DNA of 64,000 nt from Bacteroidota bacterium (GCA_030706745.1 JAUZNX010000005.1:62001-126000), one strand, 5' to 3'. Shown: positions 27,916-37,564, numbered from the stretch's first letter. The notes: a model not told the origin generated them from the letters alone. Numbers and translations: made by a program.

Positions 27916-29631
27916 CTATACTTCCTGGGCACCCAGTCGTTCCATCAGGGCGATCTCCATCTCGGTCCGAGCGCCATCTGGCTTTGTTGCCTCCGTCGTG
28001 GTAGTAGCTGGCGATTGCTGGAGTATTGGTGTCCCGGCTTTAGCCTGCATCTCGCTTTTCGGGCCTGCTTCGAAAATTAGCGGCGCACCGAAGAACTCAC
28101 GCAATGCCAACGTCATCTCGTCCTTCATCGTAGCAAGCATATCCCGCTCGATGCGCCCAGATGTTCCAATGTAGATCGTCGATCGCCGGATTCCGCAGAG
28201 TTCTAAGTCAGGCAGGATCGAGTGGAGCGTTCGCGACTTTGTTTTGAGAAAATCGCCAAACGTGCTCCATCGGTTGGCAATCTCATCTGGCAGCGGGAAT
28301 TGGGTATCTGATGCCGTTGGGGTGGCTTGGGACTTCTGGGACATACGCGACCGATGCGGCTCATTGGTCGCATGTGTCACATGGGTTCCATGTGTCCCAT
28401 GAGCCTCATGCGTCACATGGCCGTTACTTTTTTTTTCTGGTATCGGGGCGGGTTGGGCCATCGTGGGAGATGGCACGTTACCCGCCGAGCGCAGCGCCCG
28501 CACTTCATCGAGCAACTGCGCGATCTCGATTGCACGCTCGAGCATCATCATCTCGACCATCGCGACTTCAAGCACGATGCGTGGCTGCTGGGCAACGCGA
28601 AGCTTTTCGAGCGCCTGCTGTGCGAGCCGCACGAGGCGAACGATGTCGCCTTCGGAAAAATCTTTCGGAAGGGTGAGGTATCGCTCGGCATGTGACCGTG
28701 ACACTTCGAGCAACTTCGTCTCCTTCGTTATGGAGACCGTCAAGATATTACGGAAATGCTCGAGCAATCCCCCCAGAAATTCCTCGATGTCATACCCGCG
28801 AGAAATCACATCCGCAGCGAGTTCAAATGCCCGCTTCGCCTCACGCGATGCAATTGCGGTAGTTACTTCGAAATAAAAATCAAGATCGATCAGGGCCAGT
28901 GCATCACGAAGATGCTCGGTCTGAACGGTCATCCCGCAAAATGCGACCGCCTGATCGAAGATAGACTCAGCGTCGCGTGCCGAGCCGTCGGCCTTCTTCG
29001 CGATCATGAGCAGTGCATCGTCATCGATGGTAATCCCATCGGCCAATGCGATCTTCCGAAGCAGTCCCGTGATCTCTTCGATCTGAATGCGGCGGAAATC
29101 ATACCGTTGCGTCCTGGAGAGGATCGTCGGAAGCACCTTCTGGACTTCGGTCGTCGCGAAGATGAAGATGAGATATTTCGGCGGCTCTTCGAGTGTCTTC
29201 AGCAGTGCGTTGAACGCCGCCGAAGAAAGCATGTGGACTTCATCGATGATAATGACTTTGTATGCGCCCTGCAATGGCGGATACTTGACATTTTCCCGAA
29301 GCCCGCGCACATCATCGACGCCATTGTTCGAAGCGCCATCGATCTCGGCCACGTCCATCGAACGGCCATCGGTGATAGAAAGGCAATTGTCGCAGGTGTT
29401 ACATGGCTCGTAGCCATTGGCAGCGGCATTCGGGCAGTTAATCGCCTTCGCCAATAATCGTGCAACGGTTGTTTTGCCACATCCCCGCTGACCGGTAAAA
29501 AGAAAGGCATGGGCCAGCCGGCCTTCGCGAATTGCGTTTTTCAGCGTGCGGGTAACATGTTCCTGACCGACGACGTCTTCAAAACGCATCGGCCGCCATT
29601 TACGCGCGGTTACCTGGAAAATTTCAGACAT
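27916..29631 (-). CDS. dnaX: DNA polymerase III subunit gamma/tau
   Basis: A 571-residue clamp-loader ATPase that loads the beta clamp and links the replicative polymerases. Motifs: VVGQEHVTRTLKNAI at 20-34, Walker A GQRGCGKTT (47-55), a zinc site with Cys66 and CNTCDNC (77-83), Walker B IIIDEVH (127-133) and sensor SRTQRYDFRR. After the AAA+ and domain III region (about residue 370) comes a disordered linker. It contains a His/Thr-rich stretch (HVTHEAHGTHGTHVTH) encoded by a CATG-type microsatellite at 28338-28428. The start is MSEIF; an ATG three codons earlier is less likely. DUF4199 follows upstream on the same strand. Confidence 0.95.
   Translation of the reverse strand: MSEIFQVTARKWRPMRFEDVVGQEHVTRTLKNAIREGRLAHAFLFTGQRGCGKTTVARLLAKAINCPNAAANGYEPCNTCDNCLSITDGRSMDVAEIDGASNNGVDDVRGLRENVKYPPLQGAYKVIIIDEVHMLSSAAFNALLKTLEEPPKYLIFIFATTEVQKVLPTILSRTQRYDFRRIQIEEITGLLRKIALADGITIDDDALLMIAKKADGSARDAESIFDQAVAFCGMTVQTEHLRDALALIDLDFYFEVTTAIASREAKRAFELAADVISRGYDIEEFLGGLLEHFRNILTVSITKETKLLEVSRSHAERYLTLPKDFSEGDIVRLVRLAQQALEKLRVAQQPRIVLEVAMVEMMMLERAIEIAQLLDEVRALRSAGNVPSPTMAQPAPIPEKKSNGHVTHEAHGTHGTHVTHATNEPHRSRMSQKSQATPTASDTQFPLPDEIANRWSTFGDFLKTKSRTLHSILPDLELCGIRRSTIYIGTSGRIERDMLATMKDEMTLALREFFGAPLIFEAGPKSEMQAKAGTPILQQSPATTTTEATKPDGARTEMEIALMERLGAQEV
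28338..28428. repeat. CATG-word microsatellite inside dnaX
   Basis: Degenerate tandem words of the type CATGTGTCACATGGGTTCC, CATGTGTCCCATGAG and CATGCGTCACATGG. They encode the His/Thr-rich linker of the gamma/tau protein. The same words occur at 39771-39807 in an intergenic region. Confidence 0.7.
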
Positions 29632-29688
29632 GCGGAGCAATCTACATATCGCAAATGGCGATAGTTTCGAATTCTCGAGCGAAACAGA

Positions 29689-30219
29689 TTATTCGATAGG
29701 TGCGGCCGGCGTGACGATCACATCGTTCTCTTTAGTCCGCGTGAAGATCGCGACAATAAGCGAGACCAGCGTCGCAAAGAAGACATTCCAGAGAAGCGTC
29801 CCGCCGATGGCAAATGGAATGAAGAGCTTGCGCATCCAGTCGAGTCCCTTCTGCACACTTGCTTCGTCCATATTCTTCGATGCCCGCATCGCAACTTCCT
29901 GTTTGTTCGCCATGAAGTCGATGAATTCGGGATTGATGTTCGTTAGATAGACCCACATGAAGATTGCCATGAGCAATCCCGAAAAAAGTCCAACAAGCAC
30001 GCCCGTGCCGACGCCTTGGCCGTAGGTCATGGTGCCACCATAGTCCTCACGCTTGCGCTCTTGAGCCGCAAGATAAATAAAGAGAATCATAAATGGCAAT
30101 GCAAGGTAGCTGAGCCAGGTGTTCGAGTCGGCCTTCCAAATACCGGTGAAGTATGCCAGCAACGTCAACGCGATGGAGACCGCACCAGCATAAAGCCCGT
30201 AGAGCAGCGATGTTACCAT
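29689..30219 (-). CDS. DUF4199 domain membrane protein
   Basis: A 176-residue inner-membrane protein with about four hydrophobic segments. Motifs fit DUF4199: AGAVSIALTLLAYFTG at the start, AAQERKREDYGGTMTYGQGVGTGVLVGLFSGLLMAIFMWVY in the middle, and a C-terminal helix pair FAIGGTLLWNVFFATLVSLIVAIFTRT. The family is widespread in Bacteroidota and has no known function; it is often near core genes. It lies 57 nt upstream of dnaX and 41 nt downstream of the metzincin gene on the same strand. Confidence 0.85.
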   Translation of the reverse strand: MVTSLLYGLYAGAVSIALTLLAYFTGIWKADSNTWLSYLALPFMILFIYLAAQERKREDYGGTMTYGQGVGTGVLVGLFSGLLMAIFMWVYLTNINPEFIDFMANKQEVAMRASKNMDEASVQKGLDWMRKLFIPFAIGGTLLWNVFFATLVSLIVAIFTRTKENDVIVTPAAPIE

Positions 30220-30260
30220 GGGATTGCGGGAAAGTTAGTGATTGCGATGGTTCAACGTCC

Positions 30261-32312
30261 TTACCATTTCTGGAATGACGAAATCGTGATCGTCGCGGCA
30301 GCGTCGCGGACGATCCAATATGCCCCTGCAGGAACGGTGGAAAGATCAAAATCAATCTGTTCGCCATCCGAGATTGAGTTGGAAAGCGAGCTCCGGGCCT
30401 GCGCCGCATTCATGCGCCGGCCAAGCACATCTTCAATCCAGAACCTGCTTCCATCGGCTGGAACGAGCGCCGTGATGTGGTCGTGCGCCGGATTCGGATA
30501 GATACGGAATTGAATCATCGTTCGATCGGCCACGCCGCGAGCAGGAATCTGCCGGGCATTGACTGTCACAGTATCATACGCAATGCATACTCCGGAAGTC
30601 GCTTTTGCCCGATACTTGGTGGCTACATCCAATCGCGGCAGGGTAATATTCCAGCCACTGCCAATCGTTCGCCCGGCGGTGGTCGGAAGGATGGACCAGA
30701 CGCATGTTGCTCCGGTAGTATCTGTCGGAGTCGCAGTAAGTATCACAGAATCCCGGCCTGCCGGAAGTGAATCCTCGGTGACACTTACGCCATAGCCACT
30801 CGGTACGAATACCACAGAGTCATAAGCCCGAATGCCATTCGCATCGGTAATTCGAATATACACGGCTCCCTGTTTCGGTTTGAGTGTTAGTGTACAGGCG
30901 TTGCCATTGATGGTGCTTGACAAGGGAGTGGAATTTATTCCAAACGTGTATGGCGCAGCACCATTCGTAGCGGTTACGGTAAATGTCACGGTCGGTGCAC
31001 ACGTTTGAATGCGCCTGGTCGGCGTGATCGTGGTCGTCACGATTGGCTGCAGGGTCTTGCAGGAAATTTGTTCGACTTGCTGGTCCATCCATGTGCTGCA
31101 ACGGGGATGAAATTTCAAGATTGCACCGGCGGGAGTTGTATGGCAGTAGCTCATGATGGTGCCTTTACTCGCGACCGGATTTGCATAGCAATCGCCTTCC
31201 GCCGGGACACAGGAGTCGAGCGGGGGATTCCACCAGCAATTATGCGTATGCGGGCACGCGACCAGATGACCCATTTCATGAGCGCTGACCATGGCATCCC
31301 AGGTCCAGGTCGAGTATGGGTAATTCCAGCCATTCCGGCTCAGCGTGTTCTTGATTCCGCAGATACACTTTGCATCCGTTGCGCTGCAGAGCACTCCGAT
31401 TCCAGCCGCAAGACCGCCACACCAATCCGTATTACGGCCACTGAACAGGACCCGCATGGAGGGATTGCTCGGCGGAAGATTGCTGCCATCAAAATAGTCG
31501 AGTATCCAACATGCTGCAGTATCAGGATATGGGTCGGGCGTCGTCCATTCATAATGTGCGGAACAGACAAGCGAAATCGAGACGTCGCGCATGTAGAGAT
31601 CATCCGCCGCGGCAAGAACGGAAAGTCCATATTTGAATGCCGCAGTATCAGAGCCGCCACCTACTTGTTGGACACACGGATAATCCATTTCCAATGCGAC
31701 CGTTAGCTGCATGATTGTTGAACCCAGGGGAAATTCCAGCGGTGAATTGTTGCGATTCGGTGACGCGATAACCTGCGGTGGAAGTTTTGTGGTTTTCCAA
31801 TCCTCGACCCCGCAATTGAAACTCGCTGCAGGGACTGTGTCCTCCACAACTCCGAGAATAAGGTTGCCCGATTCGGCGCGTCCCGCAGCCGTAATCGTAT
31901 ATGTCTTGCCGTTCGCATTGATGTATCCCCAGGCGCGATCTTCGAAGAGCGTGAGGCACACGTGCGACCCGGCAATGCCATCAACCGAGCCCCGTAAGAA
32001 CACATGCGCCGGAACGGGGAATCGACCTTTTATATCTGGTGCGACCGCCTCGAATTGTGCCACTCGAAGATCATGCGCACCGTTCTGAGCCAAGGGGAAG
32101 TCAGGGATGACACAAATAAAATCTCTCCAGGATGCGAGCGTGGCAAAGGTCGTCCGGTCCATCTCGAGAAAGGCCGCCTCGCCACGAGCATTCGCAGGTA
32201 CGGGGATTTGGCTCGCGACGCGAAAGAGCATGCCCTCACTCGTGCTCGAGTAGCTCAGGATTGGAAAAAGCAGAACACCGACAACAAGGAACGCGAGGAG
32301 GGGAAATCTCAT
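30261..32312 (-). CDS. Secreted metzincin-type zinc metalloprotease with T9SS domain
   Basis: A 683-residue exported protease. I used the ATG at 32312, which starts the signal peptide MRFPLLAFLVVGVLLFPILS; the longer frame runs through a terminator hairpin. The active site is H345-E-M-G-H349-x5-H355, an HExxH-x5-H zinc motif of metzincins in which the usual Gly is replaced, plus a Met-turn GTIMSYC (Met387). Many cysteines around residues 270-375 suggest disulfides. Residues 460-600 look like Ig/PKD-type domains. The end (FRIYPNPAHDHITALVP ... PAGAYWIV) is a T9SS sorting domain. It probably degrades external protein. Confidence 0.87.
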   Translation of the reverse strand: MRFPLLAFLVVGVLLFPILSYSSTSEGMLFRVASQIPVPANARGEAAFLEMDRTTFATLASWRDFICVIPDFPLAQNGAHDLRVAQFEAVAPDIKGRFPVPAHVFLRGSVDGIAGSHVCLTLFEDRAWGYINANGKTYTITAAGRAESGNLILGVVEDTVPAASFNCGVEDWKTTKLPPQVIASPNRNNSPLEFPLGSTIMQLTVALEMDYPCVQQVGGGSDTAAFKYGLSVLAAADDLYMRDVSISLVCSAHYEWTTPDPYPDTAACWILDYFDGSNLPPSNPSMRVLFSGRNTDWCGGLAAGIGVLCSATDAKCICGIKNTLSRNGWNYPYSTWTWDAMVSAHEMGHLVACPHTHNCWWNPPLDSCVPAEGDCYANPVASKGTIMSYCHTTPAGAILKFHPRCSTWMDQQVEQISCKTLQPIVTTTITPTRRIQTCAPTVTFTVTATNGAAPYTFGINSTPLSSTINGNACTLTLKPKQGAVYIRITDANGIRAYDSVVFVPSGYGVSVTEDSLPAGRDSVILTATPTDTTGATCVWSILPTTAGRTIGSGWNITLPRLDVATKYRAKATSGVCIAYDTVTVNARQIPARGVADRTMIQFRIYPNPAHDHITALVPADGSRFWIEDVLGRRMNAAQARSSLSNSISDGEQIDFDLSTVPAGAYWIVRDAAATITISSFQKW

Positions 32313-32351
32313 GGCGGCAAAACCAGAGATTCTGAAAGGCGGTGCCCAATT

Positions 32352-32381
32352 GTGAGCCCCTCTTCTCGAAGAGGGGCTCAC
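32352..32381. terminator. Hairpin terminator after pckA
   Basis: GTGAGCCCCTCTT (32352-32364) pairs with AAGAGGGGCTCAC (32369-32381) around a CTCG tetraloop. It lies 10 bases beyond the pckA stop and before the protease gene. There is no long T-run. Confidence 0.7.
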
Positions 32382-32390
32382 TCGGAGCAT

Positions 32391-34016
32391 TTAGACTTTT
32401 GGTCCGGCGTTCAAGATGGCCTGACTGGTGCCATCCGCGTATTTTTTGAAGTTCTCCGTGAAGCGCTTCGCCAAGTCTTTCGCCTGCGCATCGTACGCCG
32501 CCTTATCGGTCCAGGTCGCACGTGGGTTCAGGACCTCATCCGGTACACCGGGCACATGCTGCGGAATCGCAACGCCGAATGTGGGATCGTTCACAGTCTC
32601 GACATTGTCCAGCGCGCCCGCGAGCGCCTGCTCGACCATCGCTCTGGTGTATGGCAGGTGCATGCGCTTGCCCACACCATACGGCCCGCCGGTCCAGCCG
32701 GTGTTCACGAGCCAGCAGCGAACCCCATGCTCCTCGATCTTCTTGCCAAGCAGATCGGCATAAACGTGAGGATGATGTACCATGAACGGCGCACCGAAGC
32801 AGGTCGAAAAATTCGGCTCGGGCTCGGTCACGCCACGCTCGGTGCCAGCGACCTTCGCCGTGTAGCCCGAGATGAAGTGATACATCGCCTGCTCTTTCGT
32901 CAGACGTGAAATCGGAGGGAGCACACCAAAGGCATCAGCAGTCAGAAATACGATATTCTTCGGATGTCCGCCAAGCGAGGGCTCGACAGCATTCTCAATA
33001 AAATTTAGCGGATACGCTGTTCGCGTGTTTTCCGTCTTTGAGGTATTGTTATAATCCGGTACGCCATTATCGTCGAGCACGACGTTTTCAAGCACCGCGC
33101 CGCGCCGAATTGCATTCCAGATTTGCGGCTCATGTTCCTGCGAAAGCTTGATGCACTTGGCGTAGCAGCCGCCCTCGAAATTAAATACGCCACGATCCGA
33201 CCAGCCGTGTTCGTCATCGCCGATCAGTCCGCGTTTCGGATCGGCCGACAGTGTCGTCTTGCCAGTTCCCGAGAGTCCGAAGAAGACCGCCGTGTCGCCC
33301 TTCTCGCCGATATTGGCCGAGCAATGCATCGGCATCACGCCCTTGAGCGGCAGCACATAATTGAGCGTCGTGAAGATCGACTTTTTGATCTCGCCGGCAT
33401 ATTCCGTTCCGCCGACCAGCAGGATGCCACGTTCGAGATTCAGCACGATAAAGGTCTCGGATGCCGTCCCATCCGTCTTCGGATCGGCTTTCACGGATGG
33501 CATGTCGATTACCGTAAACTGCGGACGGTGTTCGGCAAGCTCGGCCTGCGTGGGACGAATAAACAGGTTGTGCGCAAACAGGTTATGCCATGCCAGCTCA
33601 TTGATCACGCGCAGCGGAAGCTGATACTCTTTGTCCGCACCGGCAAAGAGATCGGCGACGAACAACTCCTTCTCGTTCATTGCGGCGACCATCTTCTGAT
33701 ACAGCCGCTCGAAATTCTCCGGACTGATCTCGCGGTTCACAGTGCCCCACCACACATGACCATGACTCGCCGGATTCGAAACGATAAACTTATCCTTTGG
33801 CGAGCGACCGGTAAACTTGCCGGTCGAAACCACGAGCGCCTCGTTCGCCGCCAGCACCCCTTCACCGCGCGATAGTGCCTCGGCGTAGAGTTCTTCTGGA
33901 CTCAGGTTGAAGTAGATCTGGCTGTGCGAGATACCATGATCGGCGAGGCTCGCCTTGGCATTCGCCGTCGCATGATCGAGAATTTGGTGGGCTGCGTTCA
34001 CTTCGGAGTTGCTCAT
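32391..34016 (-). CDS. pckA: Phosphoenolpyruvate carboxykinase (ATP)
   Basis: A 541-residue cytoplasmic enzyme that converts oxaloacetate and ATP to phosphoenolpyruvate and CO2, the first committed step of gluconeogenesis. Signatures of the ATP-dependent class: [14 protein letters not shown] (64-77), the PEPCK Walker A-like kinase loop GLSGTGKTT (247-255), the metal/nucleotide motif GDDEHGW (266-272) and [17 protein letters not shown]. Length is normal. A hairpin terminator follows the stop. The start at 34016 has no strong ribosome binding site, in line with weak Shine-Dalgarno use in this phylum. Confidence 0.97.
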   Translation of the reverse strand: MSNSEVNAAHQILDHATANAKASLADHGISHSQIYFNLSPEELYAEALSRGEGVLAANEALVVSTGKFTGRSPKDKFIVSNPASHGHVWWGTVNREISPENFERLYQKMVAAMNEKELFVADLFAGADKEYQLPLRVINELAWHNLFAHNLFIRPTQAELAEHRPQFTVIDMPSVKADPKTDGTASETFIVLNLERGILLVGGTEYAGEIKKSIFTTLNYVLPLKGVMPMHCSANIGEKGDTAVFFGLSGTGKTTLSADPKRGLIGDDEHGWSDRGVFNFEGGCYAKCIKLSQEHEPQIWNAIRRGAVLENVVLDDNGVPDYNNTSKTENTRTAYPLNFIENAVEPSLGGHPKNIVFLTADAFGVLPPISRLTKEQAMYHFISGYTAKVAGTERGVTEPEPNFSTCFGAPFMVHHPHVYADLLGKKIEEHGVRCWLVNTGWTGGPYGVGKRMHLPYTRAMVEQALAGALDNVETVNDPTFGVAIPQHVPGVPDEVLNPRATWTDKAAYDAQAKDLAKRFTENFKKYADGTSQAILNAGPKV

Positions 34017-34127
34017 GATCAGAATGGATTGTCAATAAGGAGGAAGGCCCGGAATTCATCTCATCGATCCCGGATCACTACGCGCGCACTTTTATCGGAT
34101 TTTTACGGCATAAGATTCCTTGCCTGG
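34017..34127. other. pckA upstream region
   Basis: This is the first part of a gap of about 380 bases between pckA and the small membrane protein at 34396. I see no confident pckA promoter. A plus-strand promoter candidate and a doubtful 37-residue frame follow. Confidence 0.35.
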
Positions 34128-34159
34128 TTTGCTCAGTGCCAAGATTTCGCCATAATTTG
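34128..34159 (+). promoter_or_regulatory. Bacteroidota-type promoter candidate
   Basis: TTTG (34128-34131) and TAATTTG (34153-34159) are separated by 21 nt. It points toward the doubtful small frame at 34171 and the membrane protein at 34396. Confidence 0.4.
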
Positions 34160-34170
34160 AATAATTGAGG

Positions 34171-34284
34171 ATGTTTTTCATGAAGATCGGCGATTTCAGC
34201 TTCTCTATTGCTACAATGATTTCTGTGGGCCACGAAATAACTTCAATCGGAGTAGCCGCCGATTCGAGACTTCATGCGAATTGA
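34171..34284 (+). CDS. Doubtful small protein (37 aa)
   Basis: A short frame starting 12 nt after the -7 promoter element at 34153-34159, encoding MFFMKIGDFSFSIATM and a polar tail. The start is preceded by GAGG with no spacing. It has no recognised family; it could equally be an untranslated leader. Confidence 0.2.
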   Translation: MFFMKIGDFSFSIATMISVGHEITSIGVAADSRLHAN

Positions 34285-34395
34285 AAAGAAAGCACGAAGG
34301 TTTTAGAATTGGTACTCTATGCAGAACGACGGTTTTGGGTGTAGATTTTCCTCACCGAATTCAAACACCATCCCGATCTTAGACAACAAACAAAT

Positions 34396-34578
34396 ATGAA
34401 CTATCTCTGGACTCTTACCTTGAGCACTTTATGCTTTGTTGGAATCGCGATTGGAATCTCTTCCGCTCACCTGGCTGGAATTGGTGGCGTCCTCGTCTGG
34501 ACGGCATGCGGGCTCTTCTATGCGGGGATTCTCTTTGGGACGATCCGTAGTCGCCGGAGAATAAAGGAAGTCCGATGA
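34396..34578 (+). CDS. Small two-helix membrane protein (60 aa)
   Basis: A short protein made almost entirely of two hydrophobic helices (TLSTLCFVGIAIGIS and GGVLVWTACGLFYAGILFG) and a basic cytoplasmic tail RSRRRIKEVR, which obeys the positive-inside rule. No ribosome binding site is visible. It converges on the LysE gene. The composition supports a real gene, but no family is recognised. Confidence 0.5.
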   Translation: MNYLWTLTLSTLCFVGIAIGISSAHLAGIGGVLVWTACGLFYAGILFGTIRSRRRIKEVR

Positions 34579-34612
34579 GCCCACTGGAATGGATCCAAGC
34601 ATCTAGTAGCAC

Positions 34613-35344
34613 TTATGGCATAACCCCTCTGGTATCCTCCTTCGCGTGCGACTCGACGGAGCTCCAGTGGGTCTCGAAAATGATCGCGTAGGCGAAATAT
34701 GCGCTGAAGACAAGCATGGCGATGCCCATGCCGAGATTGATTCGTTTCATGGTCGAAATCTTGAAGCCACGATGACGCCGAGAAATCCAACCGATGAGCA
34801 GAATGAACCAACCTGCGGTTCCAAGCCCCGCGCCAACTGCGAACGCAGCATTAATATCTACGCCGGTGCCCAAGATTCCCCAGCCGCGCCACAATCCGGC
34901 AATGATGATCCATTCGGGAATTGCCATGACATTGGTCGCATACAGCAGGACTCCCAGAACAAACGGTCCGGCAATGCTTCGTGAACCGATGTGCATCTTC
35001 TTCATGGCGACGTTTTCAAGAGCCTCGCCAAGCTTCGGGTCATCTTGCGGACTTGCAGCAGATTGGTGCTTCTGCAATAATTGCCGAAGTCCGAGCCATA
35101 ACAGCGCCGCAAATCCAACGAGCTGGAAAACAAGATTGATGATCGGGGACTCGACCAGAAATTGATTGATCTGTGCCGCGCCACCGCAATAGATCACATC
35201 CATCAGGGCCGCGCCGATCCCGACAGCAAGTCCATACCGATAGCTGTACCGTAATGTACGCGAGATAGCGGCCGCATTGACGGGGCCGATTGGCATTGAA
35301 AGCAACCAGCCGGTTATTGCACCGACGATAACTGCGAGAATCAA
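34613..35344 (-). CDS. LysE family amino-acid exporter
   Basis: A 243-residue inner-membrane transporter with six hydrophobic segments. The N-terminal GAITGWLLSMPIGPVNAAAISRTLRYSYRYGLAVGIGAALMD matches the LysE/RhtB signature. A cytoplasmic loop (KHQSAASPQDDPKLGE) separates the two halves, and LGVLLYATNVMAIPEWI begins the second half. Members export amino acids or other small metabolites; the substrate is not predictable. The start is a TTG at 35344, because no ATG occurs before the PIGP motif. The gene ends facing the small membrane protein gene. Confidence 0.87.
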   Translation of the reverse strand: MILAVIVGAITGWLLSMPIGPVNAAAISRTLRYSYRYGLAVGIGAALMDVIYCGGAAQINQFLVESPIINLVFQLVGFAALLWLGLRQLLQKHQSAASPQDDPKLGEALENVAMKKMHIGSRSIAGPFVLGVLLYATNVMAIPEWIIIAGLWRGWGILGTGVDINAAFAVGAGLGTAGWFILLIGWISRRHRGFKISTMKRINLGMGIAMLVFSAYFAYAIIFETHWSSVESHAKEDTRGVMP

Positions 35345-35464
35345 AAGGTTACTGTGCTAAGTGGAATCCGCTCGAATCGGTGTACAAAGTGCAACAGAGC
35401 GCAGATTAGTGTCTGTTCTGCCGGAGGAATCCTCCAAACTCGTCTGTTCACGACGGCGAGCCCA

Positions 35465-36001
35465 TCAACACCCGGTACCCGCAGTCGCTGTCGTGGTACT
35501 CGCAACCAGCGCAAGCGTTTTCTCCAACTGGGCTGCATGCTGGCGATCGTGGGCTTCCATGGTCTCGAGGATTTTGAGGGTATTCATCGGGCCGAACTTA
35601 GGATGTAGCGCCGTGCGGGCCAGTTCAGCCGGTGACAGTTGTAGTATCTGCGCGGCAGTTTGGGCGCGGGATTGCGCAAGTTCTCGGAGGCCGCGTTCGT
35701 ACTGTTTCGAGTTATAGCGTTTGAGGGCCGCCTCTTTGTCGGGGTTCATTTGCTGAAATTTATCGATTGTTCCATCGACCATTCCGTGAATGCGTTGCTG
35801 CCAGAGCTGCTCGACATCGAGCATGTGATACAAGACCTCGCACGCGCTGAAGGCGTTCCGGTTAGGTTTTTCCCGCACGAGCGGCCGTGGGTAGGATTCT
35901 GCGATTGCGAGAAAATTCTGAATGCTTTTACTGAATGCCGCCAGTAGGGCGGTGCGCCGGTCGTTTTGGTCGTTCGACCGGGCGGGAATATTCGATGTCA
36001 C
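35465..36001 (-). CDS. DinB family protein, overlapping the DUF547 gene
   Basis: A 178-residue DinB-like four-helix protein: CEVLYHMLDVEQLWQQRI with a conserved His, and a C-terminal LETMEAHDRQHAAQLEK helix with further metal-ligand histidines. The only start candidate is a GTG at 36001, 74 nt inside the 3' end of the DUF547 gene, since no ATG, GTG or TTG is available between that gene's stop and the first conserved helix. Overlap suggests coupled translation. Function unknown. The C-terminus ends in a Thr/Ala-rich tail. Confidence 0.75.
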   Translation of the reverse strand: MTSNIPARSNDQNDRRTALLAAFSKSIQNFLAIAESYPRPLVREKPNRNAFSACEVLYHMLDVEQLWQQRIHGMVDGTIDKFQQMNPDKEAALKRYNSKQYERGLRELAQSRAQTAAQILQLSPAELARTALHPKFGPMNTLKILETMEAHDRQHAAQLEKTLALVASTTTATAGTGC

Positions 36002-36782
36002 TGGAGTTGATGGTATGATCGTAGGTGAGATAGGAAATCCGAACGGCAGGATGTCCGTCGATCCACGACGCCATGGCTGGCGGCGCGAACGCGCGAACGA
36101 ACGCCGTTACGCTGCCGGAGATCCGTTCGAAATCATCCAAATACGTGCGGAAAATCTCGGAGAGATACAACGTATTGGTGTGGCGGTCGAGGACGTTTCG
36201 AGTTGAATCGGCGAGGAAGTGCTTGAGTTGATCATCGAGTTGTTCGCTTAAGTGCTGCTCGGAGTATGGCTCCGTACGCAGCGTCGGAGAGGACCGGGTG
36301 CCATCGCAGAGGGCGAAAAATCCGCGTGGCTCCGCAAATTGTTTCACCAGCACCGAATGCTCGATATCATCGAGCGAATAGCGCTGGTTACCACTGTAGA
36401 ACACTCGTGCATATCGGAATCCGCTAATATCATCGGTGCTTTTCGCACCCGGATTCGAGCGAAGGAGATCGAGGACCCAGGCGTTGTGCGCGTTGATCCA
36501 GAAGGCCAATGCCGCCTGCCGCGAGACGAAGACGTCCGTTCGCATTCGGGAAATTTCATCCAGATACTCGGTCAAATTGCTATCCCCACGCAATTCCGCG
36601 AGGCTGATGGCCCCGCTCGCATTCACTGCACGCGCAAGCACGTTGGCATAGAGTGAATCATCGACGCGTGCTAGCTGCTCGCCGGAGGAAACCGCCGTCA
36701 CGCTGGTATTCGGCACGGTGCCGCAAGCCATGAGGTAGCCCATCGCGAAAAGAAGGAGGATGCGCAGGTGAGTGGGGTGCAT
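35928..36782 (-). CDS. DUF547 domain lipoprotein
   Basis: A 284-residue protein with a lipoprotein signal peptide and lipobox LMACG (Cys20), so it is likely anchored to a membrane facing the periplasm. The body fits DUF547: AALAFWINAHNAWVLDLL, DDIEHSVLVKQFAEPRGFFALCDGTRSSPTLRTEPYSEQ, and a C-terminal DFERISGSVTAFVRAFAPP. In other members a conserved Cys/His pair suggests an enzyme related to the transglutaminase/papain fold; here the Cys in ALCDGTRSSP is present. Its 3' end overlaps the DinB gene by 74 nt. It is divergent from the TlpA-like lipoprotein. Confidence 0.85.
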   Translation of the reverse strand: MHPTHLRILLLFAMGYLMACGTVPNTSVTAVSSGEQLARVDDSLYANVLARAVNASGAISLAELRGDSNLTEYLDEISRMRTDVFVSRQAALAFWINAHNAWVLDLLRSNPGAKSTDDISGFRYARVFYSGNQRYSLDDIEHSVLVKQFAEPRGFFALCDGTRSSPTLRTEPYSEQHLSEQLDDQLKHFLADSTRNVLDRHTNTLYLSEIFRTYLDDFERISGSVTAFVRAFAPPAMASWIDGHPAVRISYLTYDHTINSSDIEYSRPVERPKRPAHRPTGGIQ

Positions 36783-36864
36783 CTGGATTGCTGTAACAAT
36801 TTACCGTTTGACGGGTTTCTTTACTCAGCGCTTTGTTAGCATTGTGTTCCGAATTTCCCAAATC

Positions 36865-37560
36865 ATGATGTCCAACCGTTTCATCGCATTTGTAGTATCG
36901 TCGGCGCTTGCGATGGTGCTCTCAATTCAGTCCTGTTCCAGTTCAACGAATCCAGGTAGTGGCAGTACCGGCAAGACCGACACCACGGTCAAGACCGATA
37001 CCACCATAAAGAAAGACACCACCATCAAAAAAGATACTTCGGGCAGTAGCTCGGGTGGGTTCGTGGATATTCTTGCATCAATGTCCGCTGATGGAGGAAA
37101 GGTCGCATCCGGCTCAGCGCATCCGATGGCGAGCAATATCTACTGGCTCGATGCGGCGGGCAAGCAACAGTCCCTCCTCAACGATGCACACGGTAAGCTC
37201 GCGTTTTTATGCTTCGGCGGTCTGTGGGAACCGCAGTATTCCGATCAGGCATACGACATCGTCGAATCCCTTCAGAACCATTATGGACGCGACAGCATCG
37301 TGACGCTTCGCGTATTCACTGCGGATCCGGCTGTTCGCCCACTCACAGACTACGCCGACACGATTGCCGCACATCAATGGAAGGGCCGGTTCGTCGTCGA
37401 TAAGGGGAGAACGTGCTTTGATGATTATTCTCCAATTGGCGCGTACGGTGTGCCGTTCAACGTACTCATTGGACGAGATGGACGCATCCTCACTTCCTGG
37501 GTCGGCGCCTATCAGGATGGCGGCGCCACGTTCCGCAGGTCGATTGATTCGGTTAAGTAG
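36865..37560 (+). CDS. TlpA-like thioredoxin-fold lipoprotein lacking CxxC
   Basis: A 231-residue lipoprotein: start MMSNRF at 36865, hydrophobic segment and lipobox SIQSC. A linker of KTDTT/KKDTT repeats (residues 40-60) follows, as in many surface lipoproteins of this group. The rest has a thioredoxin/TlpA layout (GKLAFLCFGGLWEPQYSDQAYDIVESL, then GVPFNVLIGRDGRILTSWVGA with the cis-Pro region), but the CxxC active site is replaced by FGGLWEP. It therefore cannot act as a normal disulfide reductase. An upstream in-frame start at 36772 would lie in the divergent DUF547 promoter region and was rejected. Confidence 0.8.
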   Translation: MMSNRFIAFVVSSALAMVLSIQSCSSSTNPGSGSTGKTDTTVKTDTTIKKDTTIKKDTSGSSSGGFVDILASMSADGGKVASGSAHPMASNIYWLDAAGKQQSLLNDAHGKLAFLCFGGLWEPQYSDQAYDIVESLQNHYGRDSIVTLRVFTADPAVRPLTDYADTIAAHQWKGRFVVDKGRTCFDDYSPIGAYGVPFNVLIGRDGRILTSWVGAYQDGGATFRRSIDSVK

Positions 37561-37564
37561 GCTC

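Noticed and set aside
28756-29457. Plus-strand frame of 233 codons within dnaX
   Set aside because: It is a shadow of the dnaX coding sequence and lacks any motif.
33123-33875. Plus-strand frame of 250 codons within pckA
   Set aside because: It is antisense to a well-defined pckA gene; His/Arg-rich translation.
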